From Labyrinthula sp. Ha (taxonomy: Eukaryota; Sar; Bigyra; Labyrinthulida; Labyrinthulaceae), in NCBI GenBank assembly GCA_015227615.1, contig JAALGZ010000035.1, forward strand, positions 248,001 through 312,000: 64,000 nt of DNA. The letters are read 5' to 3'. Within the stretch, counting starts at the first letter, position 1. Every line of letters begins with the position of its first letter. The notes below the pieces were generated by a model. That model worked only from the letters and a program-made list of their open reading frames with translations, ran no database searches and was not told where the DNA came from. Shown here one piece after another: positions 13,101-25,100 of the stretch. The translations under genes were made by a program, and so were the position numbers.

Positions 13101-13227
13101 CTGCAAGATTTGGAATGGTTAAAACCTCTTTATTCAAAATTTTCTGTTTCAGGAGTGGAGGAAGACTTCTTGAGTTGGTTACATCTTTAATTATACTCTC
13201 TGCTGCTTCTTCTAAAAGAGTGGACAA
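10159..13227 (-). CDS. DEAH-box RNA helicase (DHX36/DHX57-like)
   Basis: The coding sequence is complement(join(10159..12767, 12801..13227)), about 1011 residues. A 33-nt GT...AG intron at 12768-12800, which contains an in-frame stop, interrupts the Walker A motif. Removing it restores GETGSGKTTQLPQ near residue 140. The other superfamily-2 motifs follow in order: TQPRR (Ia), LTAGVLLR, FIDEAHERS (II, near residue 239), VVMSATLDS (III), FLPGWGEI (IV), STNIAESSIT (V) and QRKGRAGR (VI). Helicase-associated and OB-fold-like regions come next. These DEAH proteins unwind RNA or G-quadruplexes using ATP. A basic insertion (RKRKE, near residue 340) could be a nuclear signal. The 150-residue N-terminus is low-complexity. 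The start is unsettled: the frame stays open above 13227 without an ATG up to a stop near 13308, so a further 5' exon joined by a tiny intron is likely. Confidence 0.93.
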
Positions 13228-13309
13228 AGATAGAGGCTTTACGTTTCTGCTTGAGACTTCTATTCCTGAATTTTTGCCAGTTAAATTTCTTGTTTGAGTA
13301 AGATCCTAT

Positions 13310-16300
13310 TTGTAAGAAGAAGCTGCAATGTACGTTTTTGTGGTCTTTGCATCTTATTCATGGTGTTCAACATAACTGTGGTGTTGATTACCGTTCTTTT
13401 CATTTGTAAAGTGACAAGCGGTGGTAACACGGTATTGAACAAAAGTGAACCATGGTTGAGTCTTTTCACTTTTTTTTTGAGTCATGGTGCTGCTTAGTTA
13501 TAGGTCTACTGCTTAGTCTATCAGCTGACATAAAGTTAGTATAGACTACGTGAATAATAAACCTTAATGAAGATGATAAATTTCTTTGGTTGAGTACTTC
13601 TCCCCAACTAGATACAACAGTTAATACTAAAGGCGGGACCTCTTTTCTTAATGAATATGGATCCATTAGCAATACCTGGTTTTCTACGTTTAAGATTTAG
13701 CTATCAACCATTTGGATAAGTTGAATGATATATAGATATTAAAGTGCTCATCTAAAGACGGAATCCAGCTTGTAGGGTTTTTAAGTTTTTTTCTGTTTTG
13801 TCCAAAGCATAGAGCGTCTTCAACGCGTGAACAGGGTCTGGGGTATATTTATACCACCAATTGTAAACTTCAAATGCGATTAGTAACTTTTGATGTCTCT
13901 TTGATTACTAGCTTAATCGTTTACTATTTATTTGGTGAACTTGTTGTCTTTCTTCAAATAGGAATTTATTATAGCTAATGCTTAGAGTTTAATTGCCAAT
14001 ACTACTAGTTAGAGGATAGCTTCCCAATAGAGGTTACAAAGCCTGTTAACTATATGACTACGGAGTTAATATATCTATCTTAGTACTTAAATAACTATAT
14101 AGGTGGTTTTATGCCAGTAATCACAGAAAGAATGTGAAACTAATGTCACACAGTCATTTTTTAGCTAAAACAGTTCGACTATGATCAGCACAGCATTATT
14201 AATCGTTAAGCTCTGTATCGGGAACAAGAAATGTAAGGGAGTAAAAATATATGAAAAACCGGCTTCTGATTTATTTATATAGTAAAATTAAACTTTAACA
14301 AGTACCCACAGGTTCTCTGAATGTTGTACTTACGCATATATGATGGGTAAAGTAACTAGCCATGTTATTCTATTGAGCAACTTCTGTGGAAGAGACGGCC
14401 AGTAGAAAAATGTTTCTGTGAAAAATATTTCTGAGAATTTACTGTAAGTATTGTAATTGGACTTATTTTTACCATTATCATATTTCCTTTTATTTTTCTG
14501 GTAAAACCACAGTTTTTTTTCATAAGGAGTCAATACTATTTTCTCTGTTAAACAGCTTATCGAACAAATTAATTATATTGAGAAAAGCAGTAGTGAGTGT
14601 TACTTTGAAAGGAGTTATTTAATGATGACCAAACTCTTATTGAAAATTAATATTTCTAGATATATGTGGAGCAAGACCTTTCTGAAAGCCAGACGTAATA
14701 GAAACAGATCCCAAATGCAGAGTATATGTGCCCTGTTAAGCATATCGACTGTGTTCCTTTTTTATGAATGGAAAACAATATTTTGAAAGAATAACAGCAT
14801 TTAACATCCGGATATAAACTATTGAAGAGCATGAAATGCTTAAAAAGATGAACTTATTGCAAAACAAAAAAATAAATCCGTCGATTTTGCCTATTTTTTT
14901 GGGGGCTAGAATATCGCCGAAAAGCTTCAGGTATTAACAGATGCTAAATTAAAGTCTTTAACAGGTTATAAATAACATGGAGCCGTAACTAGCTCACTTT
15001 CGACTTTGGAATTATTATATTAGCATGAGTAGATACACCATATCGCACTTGCTCAGACTCCCAATACGAGCTATTTAACATAGATCGGGCTTGGTATGAA
15101 CTCCATTCTTGTAGATAATAGAACTGAGGATTCTAACATAAATACACTTACCAAGGTAGGAGGGTTGAGAAAAAGTAATTCCTCAAAGAACTTTGACAGT
15201 TAAAATGGTAAACTTGAGAGATTTTATCACTCTTTGATCCATACAGCAAGGGCAATTTTATTTCAAGAGAGCTTTTTTATGGTTTCAGGTGATCAGCAAC
15301 CATATGTACAGTATTTAGCCTTAGTTGTAGTATTAACTAAAAGAAATGTCCGCGTACAAATCACTAAAATTGAGGAGGAATTTTCATGGAGATATAATCA
15401 TATTTGAAAAAAAATGTTAAAATTCAACTGAAGAAAAAACTGGAAATATATATCCATATCTTATTCCCGTATTGCAAAACACATTCGTTAACATAAGGAC
15501 TCATTATTATTGAAGGGAACTCAAAGTGGAATGTCAGGGATGAGTCTTTTGGCCATATTGAATTATCTTGTAGAACTGATCTTCTATTACGCAAGTCTCT
15601 TGGAAATAAATCAGTTTCAATAATAAGTTAATATATTATGGCTTAGCTTAGCATTTTTGAAATTTTGAACAACGGGGTCCGGACATAGGAAACGATATTG
15701 TAGGCTGGAAATAGCGGGGTCAGAACAATGCATTTGAGTGTAAAAGCAAATCGTTTCATCTTCACATGTTCGATGAGGTGGAACTTATTAATATATTGCA
15801 TGATCCCAAGAAAGAAAGATAACTTTCATTGCAAAAAATGGAAAATAGAATACATCATCACAATATTACGAGGAGATAATAGCAATGCTCATTAAGGATG
15901 TAGACTAGAAATCCTTGACATTGAACGAAGTAATCTATAATATTTTCCACCTCTTTTAGCTGTTATGAGACCCACGGAAAGCAGAGCAATTTCATCGATA
16001 AAACTGTTGAGCTGGGCGCACAATAAACAAATAATGTACAAATAAACTTATGTGTTGTGACTTGTGAGCAAGAATTTTTCTTATCTGGCAAGCTTAACTG
16101 AAACCGTGATTATCCGGTTGCATCTTTTATACATAAACAGCCAGATACTAGGGTTGCATAGAATTGCGAGGTCAAAGCAAATCACCTACATGGTACTACT
16201 GCCTTCATTGATGAAGAAAAGTGAACTCTATTTTCAGAAACTACTACGCAACCACTACACCAGTAAAGCAAATAATTTTTTCTTAAACTGCAACCAGTAT

Positions 16301-16648
16301 TTATAGACTAAATAAGCAACTCATATCTGGTTTGAGACCTTAACAACCGTTTTCGGCTAAATTTTACAGATTAGGGCTGTAGTGCATGCGTTTGTCTCAT
16401 AAGAGGAAAGGAATGTGACAATGATTACATTTTCATTTTTCTGCGAAGTAATTAACACTTGTAAATAAAGTACGGTAGCATCAAATGAAGGAAACTCTTA
16501 CCAGAAACATATTAGTAAAAGCACTGGATAAGTTAACATACCTGGACGTTAAAAATTGAAGGTCCATTAGGACAATATTGAATGGAATGAGAGTAAAAAT
16601 AGCTGAAGAACTAGAAACGTAGTACAGAATGATTATTACAAGTAGGAC
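13310..16648. other. AT-rich intergenic region
   Basis: Apart from possible 5' exon material of the helicase near 13300-13470 on the minus strand, I see no supported gene, RNA or repeat. Short open frames here start at non-ATG codons and have no recognisable motif. Confidence 0.5.
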
Positions 16649-17229
16649 TCGGATTTGATTTATTGATGATTAATAAATTTGAAATTTCCCCATGTTTTTC
16701 TTGTTGATTGATTCTGAGAATCTCCAAACCATTTTGATTTATTATCAATAATTAATAACAAATTGGGGCAGGTGGTCTGAGGCCGAGCAGTAAAAAAACT
16801 ATAATTCATGCTGCCACCGTTTGGAATTCTGCTAGACAAGGGCATATGACTAGGGTTTATAAGGGTAGAAGAGCAACCTACCGTAAGAAATCTTTTCGGG
16901 AAATATGTACCGCTGCAGAGTCATAACGGAGATGTTACCGTTATTTCCCGGTGTAGTGTGTCATTAAAAAACCCTACAAATGACTCTGGTGCATTTTATT
17001 ACCGGGTTATTCATCGTCCGTATGATCTTTCTTTATGTATTTTCGTGCCGTCAATGGATATAATATATGTTGTTGGACCGCTGGGTTCAAAGTGATGAGG
17101 CCCAATGCATTGGTGATAATCAAAATAAAATCAGAATCATTTGATAAAAACCAAGATCTAAATTCTTTTGTTGATAATTAGAATCAAAATGATTAACAAA
17201 TAATTATTGATAATTCTTATCAAATCCGA
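16649..17229. mobile_element. MITE-like element with terminal inverted repeats, copy 1
   Basis: A 581-bp non-coding element is bounded by perfect 11-bp inverted ends, TCGGATTTGAT (16649-16659) and ATCAAATCCGA (17219-17229). The subterminal parts repeat GATAAT/ATTATC-type motifs in inverted orientation. Internal blocks (GATTGATTCTGA, CATGCTGCCACC, GGAATTCT, CATATGACTAGG, TTGTTGG, GGTTCAAAG) recur in the same order in the element at 35549-36128, which has almost the same length. This is the signature of a non-autonomous DNA transposon. No clear target duplication is visible. The superfamily is not assigned. Confidence 0.72.
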
Positions 17230-17340
17230 CCCCTAATTACGAATAAAAAGAAGCAAGAACCACCTCGTAGTATCAAATAGTATCATGGAAGGGGAATACG
17301 CGAGTTTGAACGTGGCAGTAAAATGTTATAACTAGGCAAC

Positions 17341-17575
17341 TGATTCGATAACAATGCTAAATAAGTATTTGATATTTTTTTTGACTGTGGTTATCAATAA
17401 AGGAATTGAAATTTTAAATTTTTTCTAATGATTCTGATTTCATTCTAGTTACCATTTGAATATCAATAGTCAATCACAATGGTTGGGGAATTATCAGAAA
17501 CAACCAATAAATAAAACAGGGGCAAAATTTTTCTTGATAAAATATAAATAAATAAACCCTTATCCTCATATACAA
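17341..17575. mobile_element. Decayed reverse-oriented relative of the MITE
   Basis: On the reverse strand this stretch resembles the left subterminal part of the two 580-bp elements (a TTCTGATAATTCCCCAACC-like block followed by ATTGAC/TATTGATA). It is shorter and more diverged, and its ends are not defined. It lies next to copy 1. Confidence 0.35.
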
Positions 17576-18108
17576 TTATATTGCTTTTTTCATAGCAGAG
17601 CTAGAGAGAGGCCTCGTTGGATGCTTGTTTGAATAGCCTTATTGTGATATGGACAAGACGAACTCAGGAAGTGAATAGACACACAAAACACTTATAAAAA
17701 AGGTTAAGACTGTTTTGTAACAATTTTAATATATAAAACTAACCTTATCTATGTAAAGTCGTAAATTATCTGGGTGGATGCCCTAATTGAAGCAACTAGA
17801 AAAAAAGAGAAACAGAATCCTTCAAGAAAATACTCCTTCCAAAGGTATATAAGCCAAGAAGAAGTTGTTAATATTCAGAAATCTGGTTAGATAAGGCTAT
17901 TTTTAAATTTCTATTCTTTTTATAATATTAGAAAACAAATTTATTTTATCGTAAAATGTGAACAATGGTATGGTCAACCGAATAAAGGTTCAACGCCTTT
18001 AGTAACTTAACTAAATGAAGAAAATATATATTACATCGTGCAAAATTACTCAATTTGAATTCTAAAGCATGTTAGTATATATGAATTAGGGGCTAAATAA
18101 TGTTATTT

Positions 18109-18267
18109 ATAATCCAATGTGCCATGGCAAGAAAACGTGCCGAGGGGTTGTTTTAGTGGGTTCAAGTCCCACACGACGCAAGAAAGGGCTTAGGCCAGAT
18201 GTCCTCCTTGTAAGACTGAAGGGTTTTCAACCTCGGAGTAGGCCCCCAAAAAAAATAATAATCCAAT
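18109..18267 (+). mobile_element. tRNA-derived SINE with target site duplication
   Basis: A GC-richer 139-bp insert (18119-18257) sits between two copies of ATAATCCAAT (18109-18118 and 18258-18267), a 10-bp target duplication. The 5' head looks tRNA-derived: TGGCAAGA near 18125 resembles a Pol III A box, and GTGGGTTCAAGTCCCAC forms a perfect T-arm whose GGTTCAAGTCC matches the B box. It is too short between the D-like and T arms to be a working tRNA. The body holds a 7-bp-closed hairpin domain (GGGCTTA ... TAGGCCC). The element ends in an A-rich tail just before the second duplication, as expected for LINE-mediated retroposition. The intact duplication suggests a fairly recent insertion. Confidence 0.75.
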
Positions 18268-18576
18268 AAGTTTGTAAAAGGTTTAGCCATGTCAAAGGAA
18301 AAGATTTTCCTGTTGAAGATAGACCTGTTTCACAAGAAAGAGGTGGAAATCAAGTATGAAGATGTTATCAATATAATATAATATAATTCTTCTTCGAAGA
18401 CTACTATATTCATTTTACTTCACATATGTTTTCCCATCTTAGTTACTATCGGTGCTTTTTTGCTTACTTTATCTTCTACTGTTTTTTTATGTGCAAACGT
18501 TTGTTCTAATTTATCCGAGAACATGCCCAAAATACACCAATTTTGCAAGTTTTCTCCATGAAGATTTAGAAAGGGA

Positions 18577-21114
18577 ATGTTTGGCAGTTTTTCTTCATTT
18601 GGAAAACCCAACGAGAAAGTAACCTCTTCAGCCTCCCAAACAAGTAACTTTACATTTGGTCAGTCAAATAAGTCGCAATCCGTCCAGAAACCAGCAAACA
18701 CATTTGAAAACAAAAAATTTAAACCAAAAGCAACAACTAAATATTCCTTACTTAATTCCAAAAAGTTCACTAATAAGTCCCTAGTGAAAAAAACAACACA
18801 AACAACTCCACAAAAAAATCTTCCGGTTTCATTAGAATCATCTTCTACTCCTCAAAATACTCAAAATCAGTATCAGTCCTCTACTTTCATTACTGGGTCT
18901 TGCACCACACTCTGCCCACCGTCAGAGCTCGAAACCCGAACGAATGAAAATGCACTTCATCCACTTGAAATCCACGAACTAATTCCACCTGTCAAAGCTT
19001 TTCAACGATCATCAGCTGGAGTTGTTCTCAATGTACCTGAAATCGTACGTACCTTACCCGTGCTCGTAGAAACAATTAAAGAACTGCTTCAGCTATTGAG
19101 ACAAACAGAGTCCATTTTAGAAAAGTTTCCTGATGAAAGTTTACCTTTTGTTTTTGGTTTTGTGTTTGATAGAACAAGAGCAGTAAGAAAGGATTTGTCT
19201 CTTCAGGGATACTTGGAGATTAATGGTAGAAACAGACCTTTAACAAAGGAGGAAAAGAATGATGTAATTTGGATAATAGAAGTTTGTGTTAAAATTCACT
19301 TGCTGGGTGATTACCTTCTCTGTGAATTTACAAAATCTCAAGGTCACGATTCTGTTCTAAATAGGCAAGAATTGAACAATTGTCTCAAAACATTATACTC
19401 ACTAAATCTCTTGTCGAAGGGGATGTTTGAGATATATATCTTACTTTCTGTACTAGGACAGGATACTCTTTCAGCTTCAAAGCTTTTAGCAGAGTATGCA
19501 AGATCCTTTGATTATTCTCACGGCGTTTTCTTATTAATTGTTCACTCCTCCAGACGAGGAAATTGGGCTTGTTTGAGACGTTCTGTTGAGTTCTGTAAGC
19601 GAAAGATTACTTCAGGAAAAGTTTCAGGGATGATGTACTGGTTTTTGTTGCTTGGTTATGATGCTTGGACTAGGTGTCTACTTCGTGGTGATGAGATCGT
19701 ACGGAAAGCTATGGGTCCCAAAGGCCCTAAGGCAGCAATTGAGGATTTAGAAACTGTTGCCGGTGGGTTGATTTCTGGAAGAGCGAGGGATGAAAGTATT
19801 GATCAAGTTTTTCTTTCAGAAGGATTTAACTTTGTGGTGGATTTGATAGAAAAAAAAAGTTTACAAAGAAAAGAAGAACCTAGAAAGAAATCGTCAAACC
19901 TACTCAGGAGTGTAAAAAAAGCTGTGGCAAAAAGAAAAGAAAGTGGTCTCAATAAAGAAAAGGCTCTCAAGGAAAAGCTGCTTCAAAAATCAAGGGTAAA
20001 AAAAGAGTCCAAACCAGTTGTTGAACCATCATTTTCTCCAAATGTCAAGCCAAATGTATCCCCATTACAAACTAGTTCAATAAGTGTCTTCAAACCAATT
20101 GCTACCGAAGCAAGGAAGATTGAGCAGGTGGCTGTACCATTGAACATTGCCTCTAAACCATTGATACAAGGGAAGGCGGCTGTGAAGGGGATTCAACCAC
20201 AACCTAAGCTCTTTAAACACAAGGATAATTTGACAGTTGTTTCTTCTCCTGCAGTCAAACCCACACCTATAGTGACCCAGAAGCTTGTGCCAAAGACATC
20301 TCCAATAATTTTGTTTAAGCCTAGGAAGCGGAAGTTTGTACCTGATGAGGACTCCTTTGAAATATATCAAAACCGATCGTTTTTATTGAAGAAGTCTCCA
20401 ACAAGAAAAAGTGTATCCCAAAGAAAAAGTGTTAAGGATGTTGATATTGGTTATTCTCGATCTTTGTCTACGTTGTTTTCTGAGAGCAAATTTAGCTGTG
20501 AAGAATATTCACAATACCAAAACTATCAGGTATTATTTTTTCAAAACATGCAACAAGCCAACAAAATACTGCATAAAAGAAAAACTCAAAGAGTAGTTGT
20601 GCTGGATAGTTTTTCTCATTTTCCGGACTTGAACGCCGAAGAGATCTATGTATTCGGAGACCTATTCGACTTATTTTTTTCTAACACAAACATGAACACT
20701 GTCCATTCGTTCATGCTGTTTCTCGATGAACATGATCCATCTTTAGGTGCGAAAGAGAAAATACGCAAACTCAGTGTTTGGTCTAAATTAAGATTACAGA
20801 AATCTTACGCTAAAAAGTTTGTAGAGTTTAGAAAAAGAAAGCCGGTTAACAAATACTCCATTGCGTTTGTGCTTGATGCGTTGCTCTCGGACTCTCATCC
20901 TCTTGTTTCAATACCAGAGGAAGAAAACATAACAGATCTTAATGCAACCAATGTATCTGATGAGGTAACTCTTGTGGATCTTCACAAAGAAAATGAAGAT
21001 GACTTGGAATTAAGACGACGGACGAACGAAATCAAACAACGAAACCTTGATAAGCAAATTATGGATTTGCAGAAACAAATCAAAGCGGAATTATCGAGAA
21101 CTAACCTCGTTTAG
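18577..21114 (+). CDS. SAC3: SAC3/GANP-family mRNA export factor
   Basis: The 845-residue frame is uninterrupted. The first 100 residues are Ser/Thr/Asn/Gln-rich with FG-type dipeptides (MFGSFSSFGKP, FTFGQ), as in nucleoporin-like N-termini of SAC3 proteins. The SAC3/GANP domain begins at TGSCTTLCPPSELETR (about residue 106) and runs to about 400; the conserved FVFDRTRAVRKDLSLQ lies near residue 197. A Lys/Arg-rich, Pro-rich region (about 430-660) and a C-terminal coiled coil (ELRRRTNEIKQRNLDKQ) follow. SAC3 is the scaffold of the TREX-2 complex, which couples transcription to mRNA export at nuclear pores. The ATG at 18577 is preceded by stops. The gene converges with the reductase gene, with 68 bp between stops. 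Confidence 0.88.
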   Translation: MFGSFSSFGKPNEKVTSSASQTSNFTFGQSNKSQSVQKPANTFENKKFKPKATTKYSLLNSKKFTNKSLVKKTTQTTPQKNLPVSLESSSTPQNTQNQYQSSTFITGSCTTLCPPSELETRTNENALHPLEIHELIPPVKAFQRSSAGVVLNVPEIVRTLPVLVETIKELLQLLRQTESILEKFPDESLPFVFGFVFDRTRAVRKDLSLQGYLEINGRNRPLTKEEKNDVIWIIEVCVKIHLLGDYLLCEFTKSQGHDSVLNRQELNNCLKTLYSLNLLSKGMFEIYILLSVLGQDTLSASKLLAEYARSFDYSHGVFLLIVHSSRRGNWACLRRSVEFCKRKITSGKVSGMMYWFLLLGYDAWTRCLLRGDEIVRKAMGPKGPKAAIEDLETVAGGLISGRARDESIDQVFLSEGFNFVVDLIEKKSLQRKEEPRKKSSNLLRSVKKAVAKRKESGLNKEKALKEKLLQKSRVKKESKPVVEPSFSPNVKPNVSPLQTSSISVFKPIATEARKIEQVAVPLNIASKPLIQGKAAVKGIQPQPKLFKHKDNLTVVSSPAVKPTPIVTQKLVPKTSPIILFKPRKRKFVPDEDSFEIYQNRSFLLKKSPTRKSVSQRKSVKDVDIGYSRSLSTLFSESKFSCEEYSQYQNYQVLFFQNMQQANKILHKRKTQRVVVLDSFSHFPDLNAEEIYVFGDLFDLFFSNTNMNTVHSFMLFLDEHDPSLGAKEKIRKLSVWSKLRLQKSYAKKFVEFRKRKPVNKYSIAFVLDALLSDSHPLVSIPEEENITDLNATNVSDEVTLVDLHKENEDDLELRRRTNEIKQRNLDKQIMDLQKQIKAELSRTNLV

Positions 21115-21182
21115 AGTCAACCTAAATGAGCTACTAATGCCGGGATTATTTCTTCCGAGTTAAATTATGAAAAACTAAAGAG

Positions 21183-22187
21183 TTAAAGCGCCAGGTGTTT
21201 ATCTAGATCAACATTGAGCGGTCCTTGAGGAACAATATCTCCGGAATAATACCCTTTCACTACGTCATCTCTATTTACTGTATCCTTTATATTTCTATAG
21301 TTGTACATTTCTTTCAAAAAACGAAACATGTTGGGCAAATCCTTTATCATAGTTCTAGAAGTCTTGAATCTGCTGAAATAAACGAGGTCATAACGAAATA
21401 ACGTTGCAAATAATCTTATATCGCTGAGAGTCACATGATCACCCGTAAGAAATTTCCTTTCCCCCAAAAGAGCTTCAATTTTATCCATTGCTATCCAATG
21501 TGCTTTATACGCATCAACATATGCTTCCTGACTTTGTGCAAATCCACATCTATACACCCCGTCATTTATCCCTGGATAAACTATGGAATCAACCTCCTTC
21601 ATTTCCTCTCTCAACTCTTCTGGGTTAAAGTTAAGATCTGGATACTTTGCCCACTTGTTGAACACTGAATTGAACATAACGATAATCTCACTGCTTTCAT
21701 TACAAACAATCTTATTTGTTTTCTCATCGAAAAGTATAGGTACACTAAATACTGGTCTTTTTCCCATCTCCTTGAACCGCTGTTTATATCCAGGTGAACT
21801 GAGTTCGTATATTTCACTTGTCGATTTGAACCCATGCGGCTCATGCTTCAAACTTCCTTTAGGCTCATTTTCATAGAAAAGCCACCCTTTATATTCGTTT
21901 GACTCTGACTCATTGAAATTATTCTCATCGAAACTCTTAATTTGAGGCATTTTTGCTTGTGCTATAGTCAAAGCCACACAATCTCCTAATCCTTTTAATT
22001 TATAGAGCATCAGTGTTCTGTGTGCCCAGGGACATAGGTAGTTCACATAAAGTCTGTATCTATTCTTCTCTGCTGGAAACTCTGCTTCGGGATCTAGGGA
22101 TATTTTGTTGTGGAATTGCGTTGGGTTTCTCTTCCAAGCCCCTTCTGCGTCACTCTTATTTCCGAACTTTTGTTGATCTGTTGACAT
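21183..22187 (-). CDS. ECM4: Glutathionyl-hydroquinone reductase (ECM4/Xi-class GST)
   Basis: The 334-residue product matches the family length. The N-terminal thioredoxin-like domain carries the catalytic NYLCPWAHRTLM motif (Cys52). The family's long insertion (GWLFYENEPKGSL, then SPGYKQRF) leads to RPVFSVPILFDEKT and the glutathione-contacting NESSEII. The helical C-terminal domain includes VYPGINDGVYRCGFA, FLTGDHVTLSDIRLFATLFR and YFSRFKTSRTMI, all typical of YqjG/ECM4 proteins. The enzyme removes glutathione from S-glutathionyl-hydroquinones, with the cysteine attacking the mixed disulfide. No targeting signal is evident, so it is probably cytosolic. Confidence 0.92.
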   Translation of the reverse strand: MSTDQQKFGNKSDAEGAWKRNPTQFHNKISLDPEAEFPAEKNRYRLYVNYLCPWAHRTLMLYKLKGLGDCVALTIAQAKMPQIKSFDENNFNESESNEYKGWLFYENEPKGSLKHEPHGFKSTSEIYELSSPGYKQRFKEMGKRPVFSVPILFDEKTNKIVCNESSEIIVMFNSVFNKWAKYPDLNFNPEELREEMKEVDSIVYPGINDGVYRCGFAQSQEAYVDAYKAHWIAMDKIEALLGERKFLTGDHVTLSDIRLFATLFRYDLVYFSRFKTSRTMIKDLPNMFRFLKEMYNYRNIKDTVNRDDVVKGYYSGDIVPQGPLNVDLDKHLAL

Positions 22188-25100
22188 TTTTATTTAGCTA
22201 TTAAGTTTGATTTATACCGAGTCGGTCAAGTACCTCGGAGTATCTTTTCGGCCTTTCTTCTGTTTTCTATAGTTAACTTTGAATTTACCGGGATTCAATA
22301 ACTTGGCCATGTGGCCCTCCATGGTCAACTATATATTTTTACCGTTAAGCAGGGATATCAAAGGTATTTTTAAGAGAAGTTTTTCTGAGAGGGCAGGGGT
22401 AATTTATTAGTATTTAGAGGAAATAAAGTACATGGTGTTGCTTCACGTAGCCAAGAAAAAGGAAAGAGTGTCTTCACTTAAATGCGTTTTGCTTAAGTGT
22501 TCTAAATCGGTGATGGGGTAAACTTTCCTGTACGGATTCCCACATGCGCTGGCCAGAAGAGTTTTTAGGAGTAAACATTTGCAATAACTTCAATTTGGTT
22601 GAGACTAATAAAGACAAGTGAATGTGAATTATGGAGGTTTTCCGTCCAGATAAACAATATAAACAAGACGTGCGCAACCAGAACGTGTGAACGTAGAGAA
22701 ATTATAAGCAGTAAAGTGTATTCTTGACAGTAAAGTATCCAAATATTGCTTCAAAAACAGTAAATAGTGAACGAACAGTTTTTTTATTCCAAAGTTAACT
22801 TTTATTACCACCAATAACGGCTATATTCCACTACTCTTGGATCAGTCTTAATGATGTGTACCCATAATATCAGTTCCCATAATTCATGAATTCCCAAACT
22901 GCACAAATATACACCCTTATTTCATAAACAAGTCAGCTCAATTATTACACCAACCAGAAATAAAGTGACAATTCCTAGTAAACCCATTTTTACTTAACAG
23001 AATCAAAATATTTAGTTCGTCATCAAATAAACCTAGGTGATAAGGCTCTCTGGTCACAGACCATTTTCAGGATATAAATGGGAAAATGTAATTTTAGAGG
23101 TGAGCTACGATGTAGAATCATGGCAATACAACGAAAAAAGCACATACGATGTCGTAAAGCAAATTTCAAACGAAATTTAAGAACTTCTTTTTTTTTCAGT
23201 AAATGCATGGACAGATTGGCTGAAGCAAAGTCTAAATGCTGGAGATAAGAGAAATATAGGAGTGTTAATGATGTTGATGCAGCAGCCTATAAGATTATGC
23301 TTGCATATTTTATATTTGATAATTCTCTTAATGGGGAGCAAAAGCCAGTAAGAAATCTCGAGCAACGTATCCACATCCAGTTGCTACATTTGTCACATAT
23401 GTTCTCATATAGGTAATCAGCTAGATTGTAAGACTTAACTTTGATTGATTCAAAATAATTTCAATATGTTGAGAATAAAAAATATCTTTGTTGGCCAATT
23501 AGTTGATAACAGACTTTGAGATTATTCCTTTGGAAACAGTAATAAAACTCCAATTAACACGTCATTGCTTCGAATCATATAGCAGTAGATTTCTAAGAAC
23601 TTTTGTATTTTCTTGTTCTAACTTGAATTTAGTCAGGTTGCAAGAAATATTCTACATTCAATCCAGTTACTGGAAACCTCAGTGAGCACAGGCATCCCTT
23701 AAAATTCTTTTATTAAAATCACTGAGGTATAATCCAACAACTGCAAAACTCATTTGTGTTGCAATATTTACAATGTCATCATTGGACCTTAGAAAGCTTA
23801 AGTCTTTTGAATAGCTGTAATATTGTTTTTTCATTGCTCTTATAACTGCGTTAGCTCTTGTGATATTTTATTTTTGACAAAAACTCAAAGGGACCAAATC
23901 TTTGAATATAACTGAATGTATAGCTAGAAACCAATATTATGAGACCAAATACGAAACATGGATCTGTTGATTTAGAATCTTTCACTTTTCTTTCAAGAAG
24001 CTGAGTGAAAAATCTCCCAAAAGTCATTCAACTCAATAATAGCATGTCATTTTAAAGTTTCTTACGTATGTTTTTGCAACTTTTTATTTATTTTCAGATG
24101 CCAAATGAATGATTCGGACCATTTAAGTAAAAATCGTCTCAGGATAAGCTGTTCCACAGATTATGTTTCTGTTTGGGGCCTTCATTGTAATTGATAAGTG
24201 ATACGGCTAAAAGAATCTTCTTATTATAGGAACAAGGTGAGATATCAAGAGAAAATTAAAATACCTTACCTTCCAAAGCACAATTCTCTATTTCTTTTCT
24301 TTTTACCCTTAGTATCCAGAGCACAATCTTATTATCCATTTGTTAGTTATCAATGAAACTGACTCTTAAAATATCTCTTCTTTTTAGCTCTCTTAGTAGA
24401 GATAATAATTCAAATAGAAATTTTCAGCTTTAATATTTAATGGAACGAATGTTTGGTGTTTATCAACCCTTTACAAAAATAACCTACTGTGAAGAAAAAC
24501 TGATCCTTATAGCACTACCTCCAATACTGAAGTTTGTAACAAAAAGAAAGAGATACAGTGTCTGCTGACATTATTGATATATAGAATTTCGGGAAAGTAA
24601 GTAAGTTTCTAAATCTTTATTTCAAAATCTTTACCATGTAACCTTAACCTACATCTTAATTATGAATAAAGTTTTCGACGTAGCTTTATCAGACACTCTT
24701 TTTGATGAAGATCTGATCTATTAAAACATATTTTATCCCATGCTGATACAGTCTGTGTGGGTTAATCACTATGAAAAATATATATGTATACTTGACCTGG
24801 TGTTATTTTTAACTATGTCTATTAAAGTAACATACACATTTTATAATTATTTGTAATATAGATAATAATAAAACATTTGGAATGATGCTCCTGTACTATT
24901 GTATTTCTAGAAGCTGATCTAGAGCAAAACTCTTCCTTGTTTCTTTCGAAATAGATATTAGGTTGTGGATTTGTTTATATGATTCTTGTGTCGAGGGAGG
25001 GGGGTAAGAATATATTAATAATGATATTGGAGCCTCTAACAGCAGTATAAATGGAACATTTGGTTAGTTTTTTTATAACTATTCTAAAAGTGAAGGTCAT

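Noticed and set aside
18119-18257. tRNA gene or permuted tRNA (perfect T-arm, plus a second stretch closed by a 7-bp acceptor-like stem)
   Set aside because: The D-to-T interval is too short, the acceptor strands have mismatches, no split halves pair as a permuted gene, and the flanking duplication with A-rich tail fits a SINE better.
22190-22260. U2 snRNA start (CTTTTCGGCCTTTCTTCTG)
   Set aside because: Only the TCGGCCTTT word matches; the branch-recognition sequence and following stems are missing.
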